Shown here piece after piece: positions 57,775 through 64,000 of a stretch of DNA of 64,000 nt (position 1 is the stretch's first letter; every line of letters starts with the position of its first letter). Where the stretch lies: positions 361,533,024 through 361,597,023 of the forward strand of contig NC_134357.1 in NCBI RefSeq assembly GCF_048569485.1, in the 5' to 3' direction. This DNA is from Anomaloglossus baeobatrachus (Eukaryota > Chordata > Amphibia > Anura > Aromobatidae). The position numbers were made by a program, and so were the translations under genes. Under the pieces are notes generated by a model. That model saw only the letters and a list, made by a program, of their open reading frames with translations. It was not told the DNA's origin and did not search any database.

Positions 57775-58317
57775 GCTCCGCGCAGATAAAGCAGGCGGCT
57801 ACAGGCTGCTACCCCTATCTGCCTGGTGTAACCTTGGCTGGCAATCAAAATACAGGAAAGCCCATTAATTTTTTTTTTAATTATTTAGAAAAATAATTTA
57901 AAAATTGTCAGCTCTGCTACATCGCTTTGTACATAGCAAGAAGCAGGCTGACAGTGAGGGTATGATTCCACCTTCCTGATTCCAGGACATTCGATGACAT
58001 CATAGTTATGTGACCAGTCTGTAAGCCAATGTCTGTACAACATTCCCACCAGACTGGTCACATGAATATGAGGTCATGCAAGGTCCTTTAGGCAGTGGTG
58101 CTTACATGGGGCACAGCAATAATCGGATGCGGAAGCAGCGGCTGGGAGATACCGGGTCTGCAGGATGCGTTGCGGGACCAGTAAGTATGATCAATGTTTT
58201 TTGTTTTTTAATAATGTGCTTTCTTTTTTTTTATAGCCCCTGATCGGGATCGGGTACACGATCACTATGTGATCAATACGATCCCCGATCTTTACAGTTC
58301 GGGATCACCCATCACTA
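57775..58317. mobile_element. hAT 3' fragment
   Basis: Ends GTTCGGGATCACCCATCACTA, the right terminus of a TAGTGATGGGTGATCCCGAA-type hAT. The inner part resembles the interior of the 19806 element (GGCGAAGC / GGGAAGCCC type segments). The left terminus is absent. Confidence 0.5.
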
Positions 58318-58805
58318 GTTGTTCCTCTCAATTAGTCATCTTGAGACAAGTTATTGGTTTACTTTCCCCCTGTTTGTCACCCTTGTATCTTCTTTAGGGC
58401 TTAGTAGGGTTGACTAAGTGCTCATCCCATCTACTCCCCACCTTGGACCTATTTCAAGTTCAGCCAGGGTCAGGTATCCGGCAAATAGGTGCAGATCCTA
58501 TCTAGGGTGATGAGGGAAGCAAGGGGCCAGCGGTTGGTTTGGTCAGGGGTCACTATCTCCCCCCTTATTAGACAAAGGGTTTCCCTTCCCTTTTGCTTGG
58601 TACCTAGCATGACAGTATCACTGTAGTGTTTGCTTTCTTACATCAGTACGTTTCCAATTGGGCAGTATATATGGTCCTTCCCATCACTACCAAACACATT
58701 GCATAAACCTATAAGGGTGCAAGTATAGGTGCCGAACAAAGATTCCAAATAAAAAGTACATTTTATTACACCAATTTAAAACAGTAAAAATAAAAGAAGA
58801 GATCA
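58318..58805. other. Stretch without recognised features
   Basis: No coding, terminal or tandem repeats recognised. Confidence 0.4.
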
Positions 58806-58813
58806 CTCTTAAT

Positions 58814-59213
58814 CGGCGTCGGACTGGCTACCGGAGGAATCTCCAGTAATGCCAGGCCTGGATTCAGGTACCTGCATTGCACTCCGGAGCTCTCACCTGA
58901 GCTCTGGCGTGCAGCCGAGACTGTACTACGAGCACCGAGTGATTGATTCCCCGGTGCTTGTGGTTCAGTTCATGACAGCTGCAGACAGGCCGGGCTGGAA
59001 TCCAGAGTTCAGGTGAGAGCACCGATGATCAGCCCGGCCTGTCCGCAGCTATCATGAACTGAACCGCAATCGCCGGGGAATCAATTACTCGGCGCTCGCG
59101 GTATAGTCTAGGCTGCACTCTGGAGCTCAGTTGAGAGCTCCAGAGTGCAATGCAGGTACGTGAATCCAAGTCTGGCATTACTGGAGATTCCTCCGGTAGC
59201 CAGTCCGACGCTG
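58814..59213. mobile_element. hAT-type foldback MITE (400 bp)
   Basis: CGGCGTCGGACTGGCTACCG and its inverse CCAGTCCGACGCTG. The 8-bp flanks CTCTTAAT and CTCATAGT match at 6 of 8 positions (58806..58813, 59214..59221). Almost the whole length is palindromic around 59010. The GTCGGACTGGC end is common in frogs. Confidence 0.75.
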
Positions 59214-59221
59214 CTCATAGT

Positions 59222-60050
59222 AGATCCAGACGATTGTATAATGCTGGTACAAATGTGTAAATATATATGTGATACACAAGAAGTCACTGTATCAATAATA
59301 ATGGCTCACTGGGAAAGTCAAAACATTAATTCAACCAAGTATTCAACCACAAGATGACGATAAATTTCACAAACTTATCAGAATCCACAGATAAATACAG
59401 TTTGAAAAATGATTGCCACATGGACACATGGTAGAAGAAAATTATAATTTTTTCTTAAAGGTAGGGTGTTGCGTTTTTATATTTTTGTATTAATATTGAT
59501 TATGAAATCAAGTATTTTTAATACACAATTAAATTCACAGTTTTTTTAGTTTTTAATTAATTCTAGTTTTACTGAAGCACTGGGGGCTGCCATCGTGGAT
59601 TTGGTGTTTGTAATGACAGTTACTCACCTCCTTTATGGCAGCCCCCTGGGCATAGAAGACAGTGGTCGGATTCCGACCCCATTTAGTTACATACAGAAGG
59701 TGTCTGCTGTGAAATGGATGTGCCCCCTGGACTGTCCAGATCACAGTAGAAGGAGGAGATCAGCGCCATCTTTGTGGAGCACACAGCAAGCGCACTTTCC
59801 CCCTGTCACCAGCTGGGATGGATAGGGTGAGTACCGGCGCCGGGCAACGATGATTTCACCGTTACTGATCCTGGCACACTGCTCCCCATTGCCCACCCCG
59901 ATCACCCCCCTGCACTCTGCCATGGACCCCCCTCCCCTGCACTCTGCCGCGGACCCCCCTGCCCACATGTGCTCACCCCGGGTCTCCACTGCTCGTACTG
60001 TGATGTCTGACAGGACAGGCTGACGAGCTGCAGGTCTGAGGTGAGTGCAT
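59222..60050. other. Stretch without supported genes
   Basis: A short inverted pair GGGGGCTGCCAT / ATGGCAGCCCCC (59583..59648) is the only structure seen. GC-rich CCCCCTGCACTCTGCC reiteration at 59905..59960. Confidence 0.4.
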
Positions 60051-60113
60051 GCGGCATTGGGATACAGTCAGCGATCTGAGCAAGGCATTGGGAAACAGTT
60101 AGTAGGCAGTGTG

Positions 60114-62037
60114 GCTATAAATGCATATGTGGCGCCCTGGACAAGCCAGGTCGTCACAGAACAACACCAACACACCCCACACTCCTGGTCAGGCACACCT
60201 AAGTCAGACAAAAACCCTTGTTGCCTTCCTCCAGGGGCTGATGTTCACACCAGGGGGTGGGCCAGGCAGTTGGCCCCGCCCACCGAGGAGTTCACAGTCC
60301 TGGAGGCGGGAAAAGTGAGGAGTTCAGTTTGGAAGTGAAAGGGAGAGGAAGGAAAGTGGTAGAGGAGCAGACTGAAGATGGTACGGGTGTGTGGCCCGGA
60401 CGGATCAGCAAGGTTGGCAGATGGTGGTGACCATCTGCAGGAGAGGCCTATTGGAGCTAGCCGTAAGGACCGTGGATGGGCGGTGGCCCGGCGGTACCGG
60501 ACCGGTACGCAAAGAGAAGCCAGCACCATCCGGCAGGGGCTTACGGACCCCGGCAAGGCTAGGAGTCGCCGTGAATTTGCCAAATCCGTTAGCGAAGGGA
60601 ACCTCCTGGGTTTCCCAGCAGCCAAGTCCCGACAGAAGGCAACAGTCCAACCAAGAGAGGGAAACACAGTCACCGCCAAGACTAAAGTTCCCAGGGCCAG
60701 AGCCTGCGGACAAAAAGGGCTCCTTCAGCAACCTTCAAGCTGGGGAGCGGGTTACCGGTGGGAACCCATTGGAACCGTACACACTACACAGGTGCAGGGA
60801 AAGGCAGTCACCATCAACCTGCCGGGAGGAGAAACACCGCAGCCGTCTGTGGGACCCATCCATCCAGCCGTTTGTTTTACCGGAGACTCTGTGTACATCA
60901 TTGGCTGAGTGAGTACCACTGTGCCGTGCGGCACAGCGCTGCCCCCGCGACCCTGCATCTCGCCAGGCCCCGTAACCCGCCTGCAATCCATCCCTACCCC
61001 ATCACCGGGCCCCGGGACAACCAACCCCCTACCCACGGAGGGGAGAACTAACACCCAGGCTGCTCCCTGTCATCGCTCCCGGGATCCCCGTCCAGAGCAG
61101 CGGTGGTGTCACAACCTCACCACAACCGTGGGTGGCGTCATGGACAATCTCAAATCCCCACAATCAATACCCCCCCTTTCACTCACGGGCGAGGAACGCC
61201 GCTCGAGTCCCCGGGATCCGGCCTACCGCTCGAGCCACCACCGAGCAGCAGTAGCAGCAGCAGCCGGACCCGAGCAGTGGGTGAGCGCAGCGTCCCCTCC
61301 TCCGCCCGCGACACATACAGTTGCACACTGAAAAAGCCAAAAATGTACAAGGGAAAATATGGCACTGCATTACTGCAAAAGAGAGATATTTAGTTTATGT
61401 ATTGGCCAATGCATGTAAGCTTGTAAACCAACAGCAAGGTAATCTCTGTAATCCGGGAACCTAACTTAAATGCCAATATCTAGGTTAAAAACATCCGTAT
61501 CTGGGCAAAATGCCACTATTTAGACTACAAACCTCCATGTATGGGCAGCTAGGCTCCTGATACAATGGTTATGAACACAGCCAGGTCTTAGGGCGGAGTG
61601 CTCAGTCAGAAAAAGACTCACTAGAAATATCAAAAAACTGACCCGCACATCGAACAAATGTGAACAGGTGCTAACTGAAAAAACATAGTAACTATAAATG
61701 CATACAGTTACACACTTGAAAAGCCAAAAATGTACATGCAGGTTTGTAGTCTAAATAGTGGCATTTTGCCCAGATACGGATGTTTTTAACCTAGATATTG
61801 GCATTTAAGTTAGGTTCCCGGATTACAGAGATATACCTTGCCGATGGTTTCCGGGCTTACATGCATTGGCCAATACATAAACTAAATATCTCTGTTTTGC
61901 AGTAATGCAGTGCCATATTTTCCCTTGTACATTTTTGGCTTTTTCAGTGAGCAACTGTATGCATTTATAGTTACTATGTTTTTTCAGTTAGCACCTGTGT
62001 TCACATTTGTTGGATGTGTGGGTCAGTTTTTTGATAT
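60114..62037. mobile_element. Long hairpin element interrupted by a solo LTR
   Basis: Inverted arms: CTATAAATGCATA..CAGTTGCAC on the left, continuing at 61314, and the matching GCAACTGTATGCATTTATAG near 61950 on the right. Further paired landmarks are GCCAAAAATGTACAAGGG / CCCTTGTACATTTTTGGC and CCGGGAACCTAACTTAAATG / its inverse near 61800. The terminal sequence occurs again internally near 61690. The TAGTAGGCAGTGTGG minisatellite flanks both sides, so it inserted in that array. Class unknown. Confidence 0.6.
60128..61313. mobile_element. Solo LTR, same family as 1086..2152 (fossil)
   Basis: Starts TGTGGCGCCCTGGAC, ends CCGCGACA, flanked by CATA (60124..60127, 61314..61317). The internal repeat at about 61695 shows the unbroken target AAATGCATACAG. 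1186 bp and GC-rich. The first 30 bases align with the 1086 LTR. No coding regions are attached. The several overlapping open frames here are not genes. Confidence 0.75.
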
Positions 62038-62039
62038 TT

Positions 62040-62290
62040 CTAGTAGGCAGTGTGGGGCATTGGAAAACAGTCAGTAAGCAGTGTGGGGGCATTGGGAAAC
62101 AGTCAGTAGGCAGTGTGGGGGCATTGGAAAACAGTCAGTAGGCAGTGTGGGGGTGTTGGGAAACAGTCAGTAGACAGTGTGGGGGCATTGGTAAACAGTC
62201 AGTAGGCAGTGTGGGGACATTGGGAAACAGTAGGAGGTGTACGGGCATTGGGAAACAGTCAGTACGCAGTGTGGGGGCATTGGGATACAG
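62040..62290. repeat. Minisatellite, about 30-bp unit (CAGTAGGCAGTGTGGGGGCATTGGGAAA)
   Basis: About eight units, with two more at 60050..60113 on the other side of the hairpin element. The array was split by that insertion. Confidence 0.9.
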
Positions 62291-62719
62291 TGCGGCGCGG
62301 GATACAATGGAGCCACTATGTAGCTGGTCTTAGTGACACTTCACACATATTAGAATCACTCTGTGGCAACCAACAAAATGGCTCCACACTGTGATCCTAA
62401 ACTTCATTCTCTTATCCTTTTGGAAACACCCAGATTGGGAGGGGGAGGTGACATCACACACAGGAGAGCAGATTCTGCCCACTTTTACTGCAGCTGTAAT
62501 GTGTGATATTTCTACAGTACTTCTACAGTTGGATTTCAGCAGCTGCTCCCCCTAGTGTTTAAGAGTGGAATATATCAAACTTTAATTTTTTTTTTATATT
62601 TTTCTCAATTTAAAACAAATAATTTTATTTAAACAAAACATTAAAACATTAATACTTTACGTTTTTTCAGTTATTGAGTTCGGTTTTTTTTCTTCTTTTT
62701 TAATGACACTTTCCCTTTA
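62291..62719. other. Stretch without recognised features
   Basis: AT-rich towards 62700; no genes or elements recognised. Confidence 0.4.
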
Positions 62720-62727
62720 ATGTAGAG

Positions 62728-62912
62728 CAGTGTTTCTCAACTCCGATCCTCAAGACCCACCAACAGATCAAGTTTTCAGGTTTTCCTCAATCAGGTTTTC
62801 AGGATTTCATTAATGGTGCACAGGTGATGGAATTATCCCATGTCTAATATTAAGGAAAAACTGAAAACATGATATGTTGTTGGGTCTTGAGGACTGGAGT
62901 TGAGAAACACTG
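62728..62912. mobile_element. hAT MITE (185 bp)
   Basis: CAGTGTTTCTCAACTCCGATC and its inverse GGAGTTGAGAAACACTG, with a perfect 8-bp duplication ATGTAGAG (62720..62727, 62913..62920). Non-coding. The two 6- to 8-bp flanks being identical suggests a fairly recent insertion. Confidence 0.9.
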
Positions 62913-62920
62913 ATGTAGAG

Positions 62921-63445
62921 GAAGTCCGAGGAAATGGAATAAAGAAAACACAGTGGTTCGCAATGATCATCCATGAAGTGGTCATATAATAGGTGGTAAA
63001 TGTCAGTTTTAACACATAACTGCTTAAGAATACTGGAACACATAAAAAAGGTGCTGATGTGGCAGATAGATGACAAAGATCTTAGGTGTGTAAAGCCCCA
63101 GGAGCAGGAAACAAAACAAAAGGTCAGAGAAAAGGTCCAAAAAAAGAAAATATTGAAATAACATCCAAAGCAATACAGTACATATATGTGTATAAATATA
63201 TGCATATGTATATCAAGGACATAAGTGGAAAAATACACAATTGTGAAGACGAATATGATAATAATATAGAAAAAAAAGAATAAAAAGATTGTTGATAAAG
63301 TACATAAAAGTGCATAAGTTAGAAGTAAAAAAAGATGTATAGTATGTAAACAATATATAGCAAAAAATCCATATGTAGAAAAATGCATCAGTTCAAGAAG
63401 ATACAAAGGGTGTACCTGAGAAGTTTCCAAATTGGAAAGAGATGC
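62921..63445. other. Stretch without recognised features
   Basis: AT-rich, with no terminal repeats. The minus-strand open frame over 62810..63574 has low-complexity Phe/Ile/Tyr content and crosses the MITE, so it is not a gene. Confidence 0.4.
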
Positions 63446-63529
63446 TAAATAGGGCTGAGCGGATCCGAACTGTAAAAATCCGGATCCACGCGGTTTCAAA
63501 GATTTCCAGGTGCCGGACCCAGTATTCCG

Positions 63530-63895
63530 GGTGAGAGAGGGGAGCCAGCACGATCTGAAAATGGCATGCATCATATAAAAAGTGCAAATTCACAGATTTA
63601 TTCCAACTGTACTGTAATATAAATGAGATTTTTAGCAAATAATTGATCAATTCTTTGAGCCACCCCTGCCAACGTCACGGCAAATCTCAATAGGGGGGGT
63701 CCTACTCTATATTCTGTATTTCATGTGCCATGCGGCCTCCTAGATAAAGTTAAAAGCAGAACCATAATGGAGAACACATACCTGTAACCTGTATATATAA
63801 CCGCTTCTATATTGCAAAAGAATAAATCTGTGAATTTTCACTTTTTATATGATGCATGCCAATTTCAGATCATGCTGGCTCCTTTTTTTCTCTGT
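63530..63895. repeat. Foldback (arms about 60 bp) near window end
   Basis: GGAGCCAGCACGATCTGAAA and TTTCAGATCATGCTGGCTCC, with ATGCATCATATAAAAAGTG and its inverse. The middle (CAAATCTCAATAGGGGG) resembles the arm of the 28443..29144 foldback, so the two belong to one family. Inserted next to a GCGGATCCGAAC-type hAT end at about 63450. Confidence 0.65.
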
Positions 63896-64000
63896 TATGA
63901 CTGTAGTTATGCTACAATTTCTGGTGACTGACCATCACCATACCATGCACGCCTGATTTTGGTTTGCAATGTATTCCTCCTGTTGGTAACTGTTCAGATT

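Noticed and set aside
60378-61393. Overlapping frames of 100-176 codons
   Set aside because: They lie inside a GC-rich solo LTR; no conserved domain and several frames open at once.
62810-63574. 254-codon minus-strand frame with hydrophobic runs
   Set aside because: It crosses a hAT MITE boundary, is AT-rich and of low complexity, and has no recognised family.

Overview
The window looks like nuclear DNA of a vertebrate, most likely an anuran amphibian. It has two intact class II olfactory receptor (OR) genes in a gene-poor region crowded with transposable elements (TEs). The TE mix (a Gmr1-type Gypsy element, Penelope-like elements with hammerhead ribozymes, TAA-flanked Harbinger-type MITEs, large hAT elements starting TAGAGATGAGCGA, and Tc1 elements) is what I know from frogs. 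This is inference from families; no species can be named.

The only convincing host genes are two single-exon OR genes at 5965..6876 and 50755..51669. Their proteins are about 93% identical. They sit in two copies of one ancient tandem duplication: copy 1 runs from the window edge to about 7990, copy 2 from about 33435 to about 54830. The flanks align too, including a shared hAT MITE (1..60 and 33443..33604) and a shared TE-protein fossil (7040..7930 and 53742..54046). Copy 2 has swollen to about 21 kb through later insertions: a 5.9-kb hAT, Harbinger MITEs, foldbacks and a 1.63-kb Tc1 element 250 bp upstream of the second OR. Copy 1 took a solo LTR. Each copy therefore shows the other's empty sites, so several element ends can be placed to the base.

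Between the copies (8-33 kb) are: a foldback; minisatellites (9.5-10.8 kb); Harbinger MITEs; a nearly whole Gmr1-like Gypsy element (12813..17847) with integrase ahead of reverse transcriptase and LTRs differing at only about 2 of 312 sites; a foldback at 19790..29144 whose left arm was split by an 8.6-kb hAT, itself carrying an internal palindrome, GA and ACTG microsatellites and two Penelope-related insertions; a Tc1/mariner relative (29761..31247) with a 390-bp ribozyme-bearing foldback inside; and further MITEs.

From 54.8 kb to the end there is another copy of the long R1 repeat, a Tc1 fragment, a mariner-type MITE, hAT MITEs, a second solo LTR of the same family as the first, a long hairpin element and a minisatellite. 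No tRNA, rRNA or CRISPR was seen.

The strongest unexplained pattern is a set of foldback or ribozyme-bearing insertions with 14-15 bp target duplications (19790, 23167, 30259, 43760, 52532, 52852, 54061). At least two contain hammerhead-like cores, and a nearby Penelope element holds a canonical one (27264..27302). They look like a non-autonomous, snap-back product of the Penelope machinery. A second notable structure is a trimeric higher-order tandem repeat (409-bp period) next to the hAT transposase gene.
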